This document shows positions 24,216-33,598 of a stretch of DNA of 64,000 nt, in pieces (positions within the stretch are counted from its first letter, which is position 1; each line of letters begins with the position of its first letter). A program made the translations under genes and the position numbers. The stretch covers positions 1 through 64,000 of the forward strand of contig NZ_WKKA01000010.1 in the NCBI RefSeq assembly GCF_009674885.1, in the 5' to 3' direction. Under the pieces are notes generated by a model. It was not told the origin of the DNA. It saw nothing but the letters and a program-made list of their open reading frames with translations, and searched no databases. Origin of the DNA: Paracoccus sp. S-4012. Lineage in GTDB: Bacteria > Pseudomonadota > Alphaproteobacteria > Rhodobacterales > Rhodobacteraceae.

Positions 24216-24849
24216 CGGTGTGGTGGGCCTGGAGGCTCGGCGCGCGCGAGGACGAGGGCCTGCTCGACATCGGCCACGGCGAGGCCCTGCCGTCCGCAGC
24301 CGAGGCCGAGGATCTGCCGAGCTGGTGGGGTCGCTGTTCCTGCAGGTGGCGAATGCAGTGTTCTTCGGCTCGCTGCTCTTCGGCTACGCCTTCCTCTGGA
24401 CCGTCGCCCCGAACTGGCCGCCGCCGGCCTATCTGGAGCCCGAGACGCTGGCGGTGGCGCTGGCGGCAGGCGGCGTGATCGTGGCGCCGATCGCGGTGCG
24501 GTTCGCGCAGTCGCGGCTGCGGAGCGGGGCCATGCCGTATCTCGGCCTCGCCCTCGCCGCGGCGGCGCTGGCCGCGCTGGTCGCGGCCGGGCTGCTGGTC
24601 CTTCGCGGTCTGCCGGACCCGCAGGCGCATGCCTATGCCGCGACGGTCTGGGTGCTCGCGGGCTACACAATGTTCCACGCCGTTCTGGCCGGGACCATGA
24701 CGATCTTCGTCATGGCCCGCGCGGCGAGCGGGTTCCTGTCCGTCCGGCGCTCGGGCGAGCTGCGCGTCGTGCGGTTCTGGACCAACTACGCGGCGCTGGT
24801 CACGCTGCTGGCCCTCGCGGCCGTCTGGCTGCCGGGGCTGCTGACATGA
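24216..24849 (+). pseudogene. 3' part of a cytochrome oxidase subunit I-III fusion (caa3 type)
   Basis: The fragment starts WWAWRLGAREDEGLLDIG and ALPSAAEAEDLPSWWG, the linker between subunit I and subunit III in fused CtaD/CtaE proteins. One base is missing at about 24329, in a GGGG run. The neighbouring frame continues SLFLQVANAVFFGSLLFGYA with five subunit III helices (for example FRFWTNYAALVTLLALAAVW in related form) to a natural stop. The heme-copper subunit I core is absent. This was once part of a caa3-type oxidase operon; the next small gene keeps the operon's order. Confidence 0.75.
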
Positions 24850-25166
24850 GGGACATCCTCCGCATCTCGGTCCCGCTGACGGTCTGGCTCGCCGCCTTCA
24901 GCGCCGTCTATGGGCTGGAAGGGATCGTCTGCTCCCCCTCTTGGGAGACGACCGACCTGTCGCTGGCGGAAGGCCGGACGGCCCTGATGCTCGCGGCGGC
25001 CGCGGCCGTGGCCCTTCAGGTCGCCCTGCTCCTGGCCCTGCGCGCGCCGCGCTTCGCCTCTCCCTCGCCCTTCATGAAACGGCTGAGCCTCATGCTCGCG
25101 GCGGCGTCGCTGGTGGCGACGGTCTGGACGCTGTTCCCGGTCGCGGTGACGGCCGTCTGCCTTTGA
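24846..25166 (+). CDS. small membrane protein of a caa3 oxidase operon
   Basis: The 106-residue protein has three likely transmembrane helices (about 6-25, 46-67 and 80-103). Its ATG overlaps the stop of the oxidase fragment (ATGA), so it was the gene following ctaDE in the original operon. Proteins of this type follow subunit I-III genes in some proteobacterial caa3 operons; I cannot name a family. The frame is intact, but without the oxidase core it has probably lost its function. Confidence 0.6.
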   Translation: MRDILRISVPLTVWLAAFSAVYGLEGIVCSPSWETTDLSLAEGRTALMLAAAAAVALQVALLLALRAPRFASPSPFMKRLSLMLAAASLVATVWTLFPVAVTAVCL

Positions 25167-25216
25167 GCGCAGGAGCGCCGCACGGCAATGGCGATGGTGC
25201 TGTCACACGATGCACG

Positions 25217-25435
25217 TCAATTCAGGTAGGCAACGGCGGTTGCCTGTCCCACCGTTCCCGACCTCCCACCAGCCCCGGACACCAGCCGGGGCTGTTTGCT
25301 GTCCGGTTCGCCCATCGCAAGGATCCCGGCCAGCGCACCCACGATCTCGATCCGGTGACCGCCAGGCTCGCTTGCATCCGGCAGCATCCTGATCTCGGAA
25401 ATCAGCCCCCTCAGTGCGTGCCGGGTCGGACCGCG
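25217..25435 (-). pseudogene. C-terminal fragment of a large serine recombinase
   Basis: About 70 residues on the minus strand read GLISEIRMLPDASEPGGHRI then IEIVGALAGILAMG and a short tail. This is the pattern seen at the C-terminus of site-specific serine recombinases (LIxxIxLxP...LxIELxGxLAxILxL). The catalytic resolvase domain is absent. It is joined directly to an IS110 fragment at about 25,411-25,435. Confidence 0.6.
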
Positions 25436-25550
25436 GCATGCACGTGCCGTTTGATGATGACGCTGTTGGCGCCGATGATCAGCAGTCGCCGCAAGGAGCG
25501 TTCGCCCATCTTTGTCGTGGCACCGAGCCGCTCTCCTTTGTGGATCGTCG
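25411..25550 (-). pseudogene. C-terminal fragment of an IS110-family transposase
   Basis: The minus strand reads KGERLGATTKMGERSLRRLL then IIGANSVIIKRHVHA and stops at 25411. It matches the Transposase_20 domain of IS110/IS1111 elements (LGRxSKxGxxxLRxLLxxGAxxV). The N-terminal DEDD catalytic part and the serine-containing remainder are missing. Confidence 0.65.
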
Positions 25551-25737
25551 CAGACCCATCTTGGCACAGCGATGCCGTCGGGGGGCGGTCACATCATCAG
25601 AGCCGCGGCCAAGCCAAGCTCCACTCTTGTAGCAATTTTTGTAGCAAAAAATGTAGCAACGAAGCTGGATAGAAATCCAGATACTCAGCTATCCCGTTGA
25701 TTATAGTGGAACCTGCCTCATCTTACGAGAGGTTAGA
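25551..25737. other. AT-richer junction next to tRNA-Ala
   Basis: No gene is supported here. The composition is distinctly AT-richer than the rest of the window. It contains three TGTAGCAA copies (listed separately) and then the 3' end of the tRNA gene, as expected at the attachment end of an integrated element. Confidence 0.5.
25628..25663 (+). repeat. three TGTAGCAA direct repeats, 12-base period
   Basis: TGTAGCAA begins at 25628, 25640 and 25652, separated by TTTT and AAAA. The array lies about 75-110 bases from the tRNA-Ala 3' end. Tyrosine integrases bind short direct repeats (arm sites) beside a tRNA attachment core, so this may be such a set. Confidence 0.6.
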
Positions 25738-25813
<76 letters not shown>

Positions 25814-25928
25814 ACCGGAGGTCGGCTGCGGTGCCCTTGGGCGCCGCCGCGTGCCGGGTGCTATAGGGGGCGGCGGCGGGGGGCGCAAGGGGAAAATGCG
25901 CCGCCGTCCCGCCGCCGTCCCGAGGGGG

Positions 25929-26252
25929 TCAGCCCTCCTCCTCGTCGCTCTCGACGTCGGCGATCTCGTCGAGCGACACGGTGTCGTCGTCGTCGTCGTC
26001 GAGCAGGTCGTCGTCGATCTCGGTCTCGGCGTCGGCTTCCACGTCGTCGTCGGCCTCGACCACGTCGTCGTCCTGGCCGGCCCGCGCCGCCGCCTTGTCG
26101 GCAATCATCGCCCGGCCCCGTCCGGAGACGATGCTCTCAACGGTGAACTGGGCGTCGCAGACCGGGCAGGTCATGGGATCGTTCTGCAGGTCGTAGAAGC
26201 GCGAGCCGCAGTTGGGGCACATCCGCTTGGTGCCCCACTCTTCCTTGGGCAT
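25929..26252 (-). CDS. TIGR02300-family protein (zinc-ribbon with acidic tail)
   Basis: The 107-residue protein starts MPKEEWGTKRMCPNCGSRFYDL and has a second CPVC, forming a four-cysteine zinc-ribbon-like site with the FYDLN motif of the family. The C-terminal half (about 65-107) is nearly all Asp and Glu. The family is conserved in alphaproteobacteria but its function is unknown. AGGAGA precedes the ATG. The repeated TCGTCG DNA at 25,930-26,070 simply encodes the acidic tail. Confidence 0.9.
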   Translation of the reverse strand: MPKEEWGTKRMCPNCGSRFYDLQNDPMTCPVCDAQFTVESIVSGRGRAMIADKAAARAGQDDDVVEADDDVEADAETEIDDDLLDDDDDDTVSLDEIADVESDEEEG

Positions 26253-26364
26253 GAGGGTCTCCTGAGGTGGGGTTGGCAAATCCGCGCTGCCCTGACACGA
26301 GGGGCAGGGACTGTCAAAGGCTTTCCGGCGCCGATTCCCGCCGGGCCGGCAAGGGGCCGCGGCG

Positions 26365-27060
26365 ATGCAGGCGATCACACTGGACTGCGGGATGCAGGTG
26401 GCGCTGCGGCGCTCGGCCCGCGCGCGGCGGATGGTGCTGCGGGTCAGCCGCAGCGACGGGGCGGCGGTCCTGACGCTGCCGGCGCGCGCGGACCTGGGCG
26501 AGGCGCGGGCCTTCGTCGCGGGCCGCGCGGGCTGGCTGCGGGCGGCGGTCGCTGCGGCGCCCGGCCTGCAGCGGGTGGAGGCGGGCGCGGCGCTGCCGGT
26601 GGCGGGGCGGGGACTGGTGCTGACGCCCGCTGCGGTGCGCGTCTGCCGGGTCGAGGAGGGGCGGCTTCTCGTGCCAGAGGGGCGGCCGGTCGGCGCGATC
26701 GTGGCGGCATGGCTGCAGGGGCAGGCGCGGGCCGCACTCGCCGCCGCCTGCCAAGGTTACGTCGCGGCACTGCCCCGGGGGGCGCGGGGAATGACGGCCC
26801 TTGCGCTGCGCGACACGCGGTCCCGGTGGGGCAGCTGCACCGCCGAGGGGCGGCTGATGTTCAACTGGCGGCTGGCGATGGCGCCGCCTGTGGTGCTGGA
26901 TTACGTCGCTGCCCACGAGGTTGCGCATCTCGCGCATCTGGACCACTCGCCGGCCTTCTGGGCGCAGGTCGCGCGGCTGCATCCCGGCTGGGAGGAGCGG
27001 CGCGACTGGCTGCGGCGGAACGGCCCGGCGCTGCAGGCGTGGCAGTTCCGCGAGGCTTGA
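26365..27060 (+). CDS. YgjP-like (DUF45) M48-type metallopeptidase
   Basis: The 231-residue protein has the signature RSRWGSC (about 152-158), the zinc motif HEVAH (184-188) and a third His at 194 in DHSPAFW. These define the YgjP/DUF45 zinc metallopeptidase-like family. The N-terminal 130 residues form the family's beta-rich domain (RRMVLRVSRSDGA). It is divergent from the TIGR02300 gene. The substrate is not known; no signal peptide is seen, so it is cytoplasmic. Confidence 0.88.
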   Translation: MQAITLDCGMQVALRRSARARRMVLRVSRSDGAAVLTLPARADLGEARAFVAGRAGWLRAAVAAAPGLQRVEAGAALPVAGRGLVLTPAAVRVCRVEEGRLLVPEGRPVGAIVAAWLQGQARAALAAACQGYVAALPRGARGMTALALRDTRSRWGSCTAEGRLMFNWRLAMAPPVVLDYVAAHEVAHLAHLDHSPAFWAQVARLHPGWEERRDWLRRNGPALQAWQFREA

Positions 27061-27090
27061 CCGCCGCTGCGCCTGTGATCACAAACAGCC

Positions 27091-27753
27091 ATGGTTTCCG
27101 CCCGCCCCTCCGAGCCCGCCCAGCACGAGCGCCTCTATCGCAGCCTCCGCGCGCGGATCATGGTGGGCGAGCTGCCGCCCGGCCAGGCGCTGACGCTGCG
27201 CGGCATCGCGGCCGAGCATGGCGTCTCGATGACGCCCGCGCGCGAGGCGGTCCGGCGGCTGGCGGCGGAGGGGGCGCTGACGCTCTCGGCCTCGGGACGG
27301 GTCGCCACGCCCGCACTCAGCGAGGAGCGGCTGGAGGAACTGGCGGCGCTGCGCGCGCTGATCGAGCCGGAGCTCGCCTCCCGCGCGCTGCCGCGCGCGC
27401 ATTTCGCGCTGATCGACCGGCTGGCGGCCATCAACGGCGCCATCGCCGAGGCGGTCGAGCGCCACGACGCCGTCGCCTACATCCGCAGCAACCTCGAGTT
27501 CCACCGCACCCTCTACCTGCGCGCGCAGGCGCCGGCGATGCTGGCGATCCTCGAGACGGTCTGGTTGCAGCTCGGGCCGACCATGCGGGCGCTCTACGGG
27601 CGCATCGAGCGGCACGAACCGCCGCGCCACCACCGGCTGATCCTCGCCGCGCTGAAGGCGGGGGACGAGCCGGGGCTGCGGCTGGCGGTGCGGGCGGATG
27701 TGACGCAGGGGCTGCGGCATCTGTCGCCCGACGGGGCGCCGCGTCGGCGTTGA
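27091..27753 (+). CDS. GntR-family (FadR/FCD subgroup) transcriptional regulator
   Basis: The 220-residue protein has an N-terminal GntR winged helix (LYRSLRARIMVGELPPGQAL, EHGVSMTPAREAVRRLAAEG) and a C-terminal helical FCD domain (LIEPELASRALPR, EFHRTLYLRA). FCD regulators respond to organic acids, often with a bound metal. It starts 30 bases after the peptidase gene and is convergent with murB, three bases apart. The regulated genes cannot be identified from position. Confidence 0.9.
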   Translation: MVSARPSEPAQHERLYRSLRARIMVGELPPGQALTLRGIAAEHGVSMTPAREAVRRLAAEGALTLSASGRVATPALSEERLEELAALRALIEPELASRALPRAHFALIDRLAAINGAIAEAVERHDAVAYIRSNLEFHRTLYLRAQAPAMLAILETVWLQLGPTMRALYGRIERHEPPRHHRLILAALKAGDEPGLRLAVRADVTQGLRHLSPDGAPRRR

Positions 27754-27756
27754 CCG

Positions 27757-28710
27757 TCAGGCCGAGGCGGGCGGCTCGCCCACCCGCACGACCTCCCATT
27801 GCAGCTCATGGCCGGAGGTCTCGCGGACGCGCGCCCGGACCAGCTCGCCAAGCGCCTCCAGATCGGCCGCGGTCGCGTCTCCGGTGTTCAGCAGGAAGTT
27901 CGGATGCTTCTCCGACATCTGCGCCCCGCCCAGGCGATGGCCGCGAAGCCCCGCCGCGTCGATCAGCGACCAGGCCTTGAGCTCGTGGCTGTCATCGGCC
28001 CGCCCGGTCGAGGAGAAGCCCGCCGGGTTGCGGAACGTCGACCCCGCCGAGCGGTCCTTCACCGGCTGGCTCGCATCGCGGCGGGCCAGCTGCTCTGCCA
28101 TCCGGGCCTCTAGCGCCGCGGGGTCGCCGCGTTCGGCACGGAAACGGGCGGAGGTGACGACCCAGCCTTCGGGGATCGCGCTCTGGCGGTAGGCGAAGCG
28201 AAGGTCGTCGGGGGTCAGGGTGACGACGCGGCCGTCGCGGGTGATGGCGCGGGCGCAGGTCAGGTGGTCGGCCACATAGGCGCCGTAGCAGCCCGCGTTC
28301 ATGCGCACCGCGCCGCCGATGCTGCCGGGGATGGTCCGCAGGAAGGTCAGGTCCAGCCCCGCCACCGCCGCCTTGCGCGCCACATGCGCGTCGAGCGCGG
28401 CGGCCCCGGCGGTGACGATGTCGCCCTGGATCCCGATGCCGTTGAAGCCCCGCCCGAGGCGGATCACCACGCCCCGGATGCCGCCGTCGCGCACGATGAG
28501 GTTCGAGCCGACGCCGATCGGGAACACCGGCACTGCCGGGTCGAGTTCGGCGAGGAAGGCAGCCAGGTCGGCCTCGTCGGCGGGCTGGAACAGCAATTCG
28601 GCCGGGCCGCCGACGCGCAGCCATGTCAGCTCCGCGAGCGGCCGCCCCGCCGTCAGGGCGCCCCGCGGCAGCGGCAGGGCGTCCCGCATTGCGGGCCCCG
28701 CCTCGTTCAT
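27757..28710 (-). CDS. murB: UDP-N-acetylenolpyruvoylglucosamine reductase MurB
   Basis: The 317-residue flavoenzyme reduces UDP-GlcNAc-enolpyruvate to UDP-MurNAc with NADPH. FAD-domain motifs are present: [24 protein letters not shown] and [17 protein letters not shown]. So is the catalytic region [12 protein letters not shown] and the C-terminal [10 protein letters not shown] with its Glu. I chose ATG 28710, which overlaps the stop of the previous small gene (ATGA). It is the last gene of the division and cell-wall cluster. Confidence 0.95.
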   Translation of the reverse strand: MNEAGPAMRDALPLPRGALTAGRPLAELTWLRVGGPAELLFQPADEADLAAFLAELDPAVPVFPIGVGSNLIVRDGGIRGVVIRLGRGFNGIGIQGDIVTAGAAALDAHVARKAAVAGLDLTFLRTIPGSIGGAVRMNAGCYGAYVADHLTCARAITRDGRVVTLTPDDLRFAYRQSAIPEGWVVTSARFRAERGDPAALEARMAEQLARRDASQPVKDRSAGSTFRNPAGFSSTGRADDSHELKAWSLIDAAGLRGHRLGGAQMSEKHPNFLLNTGDATAADLEALGELVRARVRETSGHELQWEVVRVGEPPASA

Positions 28711-29093
28711 GCGCGGCTGCCGTAGAGGTGGCTCCAGGCGGCGATGGCGAGGCCCATCATCGCCGGGCAGAGGCTCGCCAGCATCACCGAATAGACCACG
28801 AAGCCGCGCCAGCCGTTCGGGTCGAAGGCCGCCCAGAGCCCGAGGAAGATCAGCGCCGCCATCATCACCCCGCCGAAGATCGCCGCGACCCCCGCCTGCC
28901 CGCCGCCGAGAAGCCCGCCGCCGGCCGCATGGCCCGCGCCGCCGGAGACGAGCGCCGTGGCGATCAGCGGCAGCCCCAGGCCCGCGCCGGTCCCGAGGAC
29001 GCTGAGGACGAGCGTCAGGAAGGCGAGGACCAGGCCGAGGCCGACAAGGATCGCGGCGGGTGTGGCGCGGCGCGAGGGGGAGGGAATCGCCAT
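28707..29093 (-). CDS. small membrane protein between murC and murB
   Basis: The 128-residue protein has three or four hydrophobic helices (about 14-33, 38-62, 68-88 and 95-120) and a Gly-rich loop ([12 protein letters not shown]). I do not recognise a family. Its stop overlaps the murB start by four bases, so it is co-translated with murB. Its place within the wall-synthesis operon suggests an envelope role, which is inference only. Confidence 0.7.
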   Translation of the reverse strand: MAIPSPSRRATPAAILVGLGLVLAFLTLVLSVLGTGAGLGLPLIATALVSGGAGHAAGGGLLGGGQAGVAAIFGGVMMAALIFLGLWAAFDPNGWRGFVVYSVMLASLCPAMMGLAIAAWSHLYGSRA

Positions 29094-29126
29094 GGCAACC
29101 TCGGCGTGTGGGGGTCCATGCCGGTG

Positions 29127-29459
29127 CTAGGCCCTCCCGCCCTCCGGGGCAAGACGCCCGCGCCTGCGCGGGTGCCGCAGGTCGCGCGCCCACTGGCCCC
29201 AGCCGACCATGCCGCCCACAAACGCGCCGAGCGCGACCGGCCCGATCCCGAGCCCCAGCAGCGCCATCGGCACCAGAACGCCGAAGCCATGCGCGTCCGA
29301 GAAGCGCCACCAGACCCAGCCGATCGCCAGCAGCAGCGCCATCAGGACCGCGGCCAGAACCCCCTGCTTGTTGCGCCGCGCCGCGCGCCGCATTCCCTCG
29401 CCGATCAGGACGAGGAGCAGCACGGGCAGCAGGATCAGAGCGGCGTCGGTCAGGAACAT
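29127..29459 (-). CDS. small membrane protein in the dcw cluster
   Basis: From the ATG at 29459 the protein has 110 residues: a first helix with RR and KQ at its cytoplasmic end ([17 protein letters not shown]), two further helices (about 36-52 and 60-88), and a basic Arg-rich tail. No family is recognised. An upstream ATG at 29516 is possible, but its extra residues are not hydrophobic and lack a ribosome site. It lies between the DUF2484-like and the 128-residue membrane genes. Confidence 0.65.
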   Translation of the reverse strand: MFLTDAALILLPVLLLVLIGEGMRRAARRNKQGVLAAVLMALLLAIGWVWWRFSDAHGFGVLVPMALLGLGIGPVALGAFVGGMVGWGQWARDLRHPRRRGRLAPEGGRA

Positions 29460-29517
29460 GCGCGGGCGGAGGGTGGGGCTTGCCTGAGACTGGCACGCCG
29501 CCCCCGCCCGCGTCACC

Positions 29518-29814
29518 TCAGATTTTGCGCTCCGCAGGCGCGCAGCGGCGCGCGACCACCGCCTCGCGCCGCCGGCGCCGGGCGCCGACCGCCGCGGGCG
29601 CGCGGATCAGCACCAGAAGGCCCAGAAGGAACGTCGCGATCCCGGCGCCCGGTCCCCAGACATAGGTCATCCAGCCCAGCAGCGGCACCCCGGCGAGCGC
29701 CGCGGCCCAGAAGGGGCCAGCGCGCCGCTCGGCCGGGACCAGCCCCACGGCGGCCGTCAGCCCGACCCAGATCGCCGCGCAGAGGAAGCAGAGGAGGGCG
29801 GGCGTCCCCGTCAT
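29518..29814 (-). CDS. DUF2484-like membrane protein
   Basis: The 98-residue protein has three helices (about 5-26, 35-52 and 54-72) and a basic C-terminal tail. Its layout ([20 protein letters not shown], then [13 protein letters not shown]) resembles the Rhodobacterales DUF2484 family, which usually lies between murC and murB. The start codon overlaps the murC stop (ATGA). Function unknown. Confidence 0.7.
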   Translation of the reverse strand: MTGTPALLCFLCAAIWVGLTAAVGLVPAERRAGPFWAAALAGVPLLGWMTYVWGPGAGIATFLLGLLVLIRAPAAVGARRRRREAVVARRCAPAERKI

Positions 29815-31220
29815 GCGGCCCGCGCCGTCAGCCGTTCCGGCAGGCCGTTGGCCCAGGCCGAGATCGATCCGGCGCCAAGGCAGACGACCATGTCGCCGGG
29901 CCGGGCCTGCTCGCGCACGAGCCGCTCGAGGTCGGATTCGTCGAGGATCGCTCGAGCGTGGCGGTGGCCGTGGGCGATCAGCCCGGCCACGAGGTCGTCG
30001 CGCGAGGCGCCCGCGACCGGCTCCTCGCCCGCGGCATAGACCTCGGCGATGGCGACCACGTCGGCCTCGTTGAAGCAGGTGCAGAAGTCATCGAAGAGCG
30101 ATTTCAGCCGCGAGTAGCGATGCGGCTGATGGACCGCGATGATGCGCCCGGTGCAGGCCTGCCGCGCGGCCTTCAGCACCGCCGCGATCTCGGTCGGGTG
30201 GTGGCCGTAGTCGTCGATGATGGTGACGCCGTTCACCTCGCCGACGCGGGTGAAGCGGCGGTTCACGCCCTGAAACGAGGCGAGCGCCTCGCGGATCTCG
30301 GCCTTCTTCATGCCGAGGTGGCGGCCCACGGCGACCGCGGCGAGCGCGTTCGAGACGTTGTGGTCGCCCGGCATCGGCAGGGTGCAACCCTCGATCACCT
30401 CGTCCTCGGCCTGCAGCGCCAGGTCGAATTGCGCCACGCCGTTCTCGTAACGCAGGTTGATCGCGCGCACGTCGGCCTGGGCGTTGAAGCCGAAGGTCAC
30501 GATGCGGCGGTCGGTCAGGCGGCCGACGAGCGCCTGCACCTCGGGATCGTCGGTGCAGAGGACCGCGAGGCCGTAGAAGGGGATGTTCGAGACGAAATCG
30601 TCGAAGCCGCGGCGCAACGCGTCGAAGCTGCCCCAGTGGTCCATGTGCTCGGGGTCGATGTTGGTCACGATGGCGATGGTCGCGGGCAGGCGGTTGAAGC
30701 TGCCGTCGCTCTCGTCGGCCTCGACCACCATCCACTCGCCCTCGCCGGCGCGGGCGTTGCTGCCATAGGCATGGATCACGCCGCCGTTGATGACCGTGGG
30801 GTCGAGCCCGCCCTTGTCGAGCATGGTCGCCACCATGGTCGTGGTGGTGGTCTTGCCATGCGTCCCCGCCACCGCGACGTTCGAGCGCAGGCGCATCAGT
30901 TCCGCCAGCATCTCGGCCCGGCGCACCACCGGCAGGTGGCGGCGGCGAGCCTCCATCAGCTCCGGGTTGTCGGGCTTGATCGCGGTCGAGCAGACGACGA
31001 CCGAGGCCTCGCCGAGGTTGGCGGCCGCATGGCCCTCGCACACCCGAGCGCCGAGACATTCCAGCCGTTCGGTGATCTTGCTGCGCTTGGCGTCGGAACC
31101 CTGCACGGCGTAGCCCAGCGTCATCAGCACCTCGGCGATGCCGGACATGCCGATGCCGCCGATGCCGATGAAGTGGATCGGCCCCAGTTCGAGGGGCAGC
31201 TTGGTGGCGGCAGCGTTCAT
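29811..31220 (-). CDS. murC: UDP-N-acetylmuramate--L-alanine ligase MurC
   Basis: The 469-residue ligase adds L-Ala to UDP-MurNAc using ATP. The Rossmann motif GIGGIGMS is at 19-26, ATP-binding GTHGKTTT at 119-126, and the Mur-ligase motifs EADESDGSF and HDxxHHPTE-like [10 protein letters not shown] are present. Its length is normal. It overlaps murG by four bases upstream and the DUF2484-like gene by four bases downstream, indicating tight translational coupling. Confidence 0.97.
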   Translation of the reverse strand: MNAAATKLPLELGPIHFIGIGGIGMSGIAEVLMTLGYAVQGSDAKRSKITERLECLGARVCEGHAAANLGEASVVVCSTAIKPDNPELMEARRRHLPVVRRAEMLAELMRLRSNVAVAGTHGKTTTTTMVATMLDKGGLDPTVINGGVIHAYGSNARAGEGEWMVVEADESDGSFNRLPATIAIVTNIDPEHMDHWGSFDALRRGFDDFVSNIPFYGLAVLCTDDPEVQALVGRLTDRRIVTFGFNAQADVRAINLRYENGVAQFDLALQAEDEVIEGCTLPMPGDHNVSNALAAVAVGRHLGMKKAEIREALASFQGVNRRFTRVGEVNGVTIIDDYGHHPTEIAAVLKAARQACTGRIIAVHQPHRYSRLKSLFDDFCTCFNEADVVAIAEVYAAGEEPVAGASRDDLVAGLIAHGHRHARAILDESDLERLVREQARPGDMVVCLGAGSISAWANGLPERLTARAA

Positions 31221-32305
31221 GCGGCAAGATCCGTGACGAGGTCGAGGAGGCGGCGGGCCGCGTCGGGCCGGCCGAGCGAAAGGGCATTCGCGGCCATCCC
31301 GGCGGCGCGCGCGGGATCGGTCAGAAGCGACTGCATGTCGCGCGCGAGGCTCGGGGCGTCAAGCACCGACTCGGGCAGCGTCAGCGCTGCGCCGGACTCG
31401 ACCAGAGGCCGGGCATTGGCCGACTGGTGGTCGCCCGCGGCGGCGGCGAAGGGGATGAGGATCGAGGGGCGTCCGATGACGGTGATCTCGGCCACGGTCG
31501 ACGCCCCGGCGCGGCAGACGACAAGCTGCGCCTGCGCCATGCGGGACGGGATGTCGGTGAAGAAGGGCGCGACCTCGGCGGTGACGCCCGCGGCGGCATA
31601 GGCGGCGCGGGCCTGCTCGACATCCTCGGGACGGGCCTGATGGGCGACGTGGAGGCGCGCGCGCAACGCCTCGGGGAGCAGCGCCACCGCGGCGGTAACG
31701 CTCTGCGTCAGGATGCGCGAGCCTTGGCTGCCGCCGACCACGAGGAGGTGCAGCGGCCCGTCCTCGGTCGGCGGCTGATACGCCGCCCCCGCCCGCTCCA
31801 GCACCGCCTGCCGCACCGGGTTGCCGGTATGGATGCCCTTCACGCCCGGCGGCAGCGCGGTCGGCCAGGTGCCGCAGGCGATGCGGTCCACCCGGCGCGC
31901 GAACTGGCGGTTGACGCGGCCCATGATGCCGTTCTGCTCGTGAATCATGCGCGGCAGGCCCAGCAGCGTGGCGGCGGCCATCGCCGGAATCGCCGGATAG
32001 CCGCCGAAGCCCACCACCACCGCCGGGCGGTCGCGGCGCAGGTCCGAGAGCGCGCGCCCGATCCCCGCGCCGATCCGCGCGGGCGCGGTGAGCTTGCCCA
32101 GCAGCCCGCCCCGGGCCGTGGTGGCGGAGGGCACGACCTCGCGCGCGACCTCGGCCGGGAAGCCGGTGGCGTAGCGCGCGCCCCGCGCGTCGGTCGAGAG
32201 CGTGACCCGCCAGCCCTCGGCCAGCAGCACCTCGGCCAAGGCCTGCGCCGGGAACATGTGCCCGCCGGTGCCTCCGGCGGCGATCAGGGCGAGACGCGGC
32301 TTCAT
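31217..32305 (-). CDS. murG: UDP-GlcNAc:lipid I GlcNAc-transferase MurG
   Basis: The 362-residue GT28 enzyme converts lipid I to lipid II on the inner face of the membrane. GGTGGH is at 11-16 (substrate loop), with [11 protein letters not shown] and the C-terminal donor-site segment [11 protein letters not shown] then [12 protein letters not shown]. The ATG is one base after the ftsW stop. Its length matches the family. Confidence 0.96.
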   Translation of the reverse strand: MKPRLALIAAGGTGGHMFPAQALAEVLLAEGWRVTLSTDARGARYATGFPAEVAREVVPSATTARGGLLGKLTAPARIGAGIGRALSDLRRDRPAVVVGFGGYPAIPAMAAATLLGLPRMIHEQNGIMGRVNRQFARRVDRIACGTWPTALPPGVKGIHTGNPVRQAVLERAGAAYQPPTEDGPLHLLVVGGSQGSRILTQSVTAAVALLPEALRARLHVAHQARPEDVEQARAAYAAAGVTAEVAPFFTDIPSRMAQAQLVVCRAGASTVAEITVIGRPSILIPFAAAAGDHQSANARPLVESGAALTLPESVLDAPSLARDMQSLLTDPARAAGMAANALSLGRPDAARRLLDLVTDLAA

Positions 32306-32306
32306 C

Positions 32307-33473
32307 TCAGCGCCCCGGCCGGGCGAGGATGTCCTCCAGCCCCCCCTGCGGCCGCGCCCGCGTCAGCGCCAGCAGCATCCCCACGGCGATGCCCGAGGCG
32401 ATCACCGAACTGCCGCCGTAGCTGACGAAGGGCAGCGTCATGCCCTTTGCCGGCAGCAGCCGCACCGCCACGCCCATGTTGATGAGCGCCTGCACGCCGA
32501 AGGCGCAGGCGAGGCCAGTGCCCGCGATCCGCGCGAAGGCATCCCGCTCGCGCCGCAGCCGCCAGAGCGAGCGGATCACGATCGTCGTGTAGAGGGCGAT
32601 GATCGCCAGCACCATGACCAGGCCGTATTCCTCGGCCGCCACGGCGATGATGAAGTCGGTATGCGCGTCGGGCAGCGACCACTTGACGGTGCCCTCGCCG
32701 ACGCCGACGCCGAAGAAGCCGCCTTCCTGGATGGCGTTGGTCGCGTAGCCGAGTTGCGTCCTCGGATCGACCTCGGCGCTGAGGAAGCCGTCGATGCGGC
32801 GGGCGAAATGCTCGGAGGCGCCATAGGCAAAGAAGCCGCCGGCCACCGCCATGCCGGCCACGACCAGCAGCAGCACCATCGGCGCCCCGGCCACGAAGAA
32901 CATCACACACCAGCTGAACAGGACCAGCGAGGCCTGCCCGAAGTCGGGCTGCATGGCCAGCATGACGACGATGAAGAGCGCGACGGCGAAGCTGTAGCTC
33001 TTGCCTGCCGGACCGCCGACCTCCTGGCTCGCGGCCATGAACCAGCCGCCGAGGATCACGAAACCGGGCTTGAGGAACTCGGACGGCTGCAGCGAGGCGA
33101 AGCCGAGGCTGATCCAGCGCGTCGCGCCCTTGCCGAAATCGGTGCCGATGACCGGCAGCGATGCGACGAGGAGGAGCGAGGCCACGAAGCCCAGCACCCC
33201 GATCCGCCGCACCTGCCGGGGCGACATCATCGACAGCACCAGGGCGACGATCAGGGCCACGCCGCCGAAGAAGGCCTGCCGGGTGACGTAGTAGAAGGCC
33301 GGCAGCCCGTTCTTCTCGGCCAGCGGCACCGAGGCCGCGAGGCCGAGCAGCAGCCCCATCGCGAAGAGCCCGAGGATGCAGGCCAGCGACCAGCGATCGA
33401 CCGTCCGCCACCATCGTGGCAGAATCGGGTCGGCCACGCGCGCGGGCGCGGCGCCATAGACCATCTCCGTCAT
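32307..33473 (-). CDS. ftsW: septal peptidoglycan glycosyltransferase FtsW (SEDS)
   Basis: The 388-residue SEDS protein has about ten transmembrane helices and the conserved segments [35 protein letters not shown] and [15 protein letters not shown]. FtsW polymerises lipid II at the septum with FtsI. The frame is open upstream, but I chose the ATG at 33473, since the preceding 100 bases are an intergenic gap after murD. It is followed one base later by murG. Confidence 0.96.
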   Translation of the reverse strand: MTEMVYGAAPARVADPILPRWWRTVDRWSLACILGLFAMGLLLGLAASVPLAEKNGLPAFYYVTRQAFFGGVALIVALVLSMMSPRQVRRIGVLGFVASLLLVASLPVIGTDFGKGATRWISLGFASLQPSEFLKPGFVILGGWFMAASQEVGGPAGKSYSFAVALFIVVMLAMQPDFGQASLVLFSWCVMFFVAGAPMVLLLVVAGMAVAGGFFAYGASEHFARRIDGFLSAEVDPRTQLGYATNAIQEGGFFGVGVGEGTVKWSLPDAHTDFIIAVAAEEYGLVMVLAIIALYTTIVIRSLWRLRRERDAFARIAGTGLACAFGVQALINMGVAVRLLPAKGMTLPFVSYGGSSVIASGIAVGMLLALTRARPQGGLEDILARPGR

Positions 33474-33598
33474 CGGGGTCCTGCTGTCACTGCCTCGGGT
33501 CCGCCCGTTTGCCGGGTCTGGCGCGGAGAGTAGCGCGGAATGCCGGCCCGCGCCACTGCGGATTGCGGCAGGGGCTACAAGATGTTGTGCGCGAAGGC

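Noticed and set aside
23665..24849. One continuous 394-residue plus-strand frame
   Set aside because: It is an accidental chain: IS3 orfA at the start, then antisense helicase DNA, then the out-of-frame oxidase subunit III. The true relations are given as separate pseudogenes.
25930..26075. TCGTCG-rich tract that looks like a microsatellite
   Set aside because: On the minus strand it is the codon series for the Asp/Glu-rich tail of the TIGR02300 protein.
28623..31601. A 992-codon plus-strand open frame opposite murC and neighbouring genes
   Set aside because: It is antisense to murC and to the small membrane genes, with low-complexity Arg/His composition and no recognisable domain.
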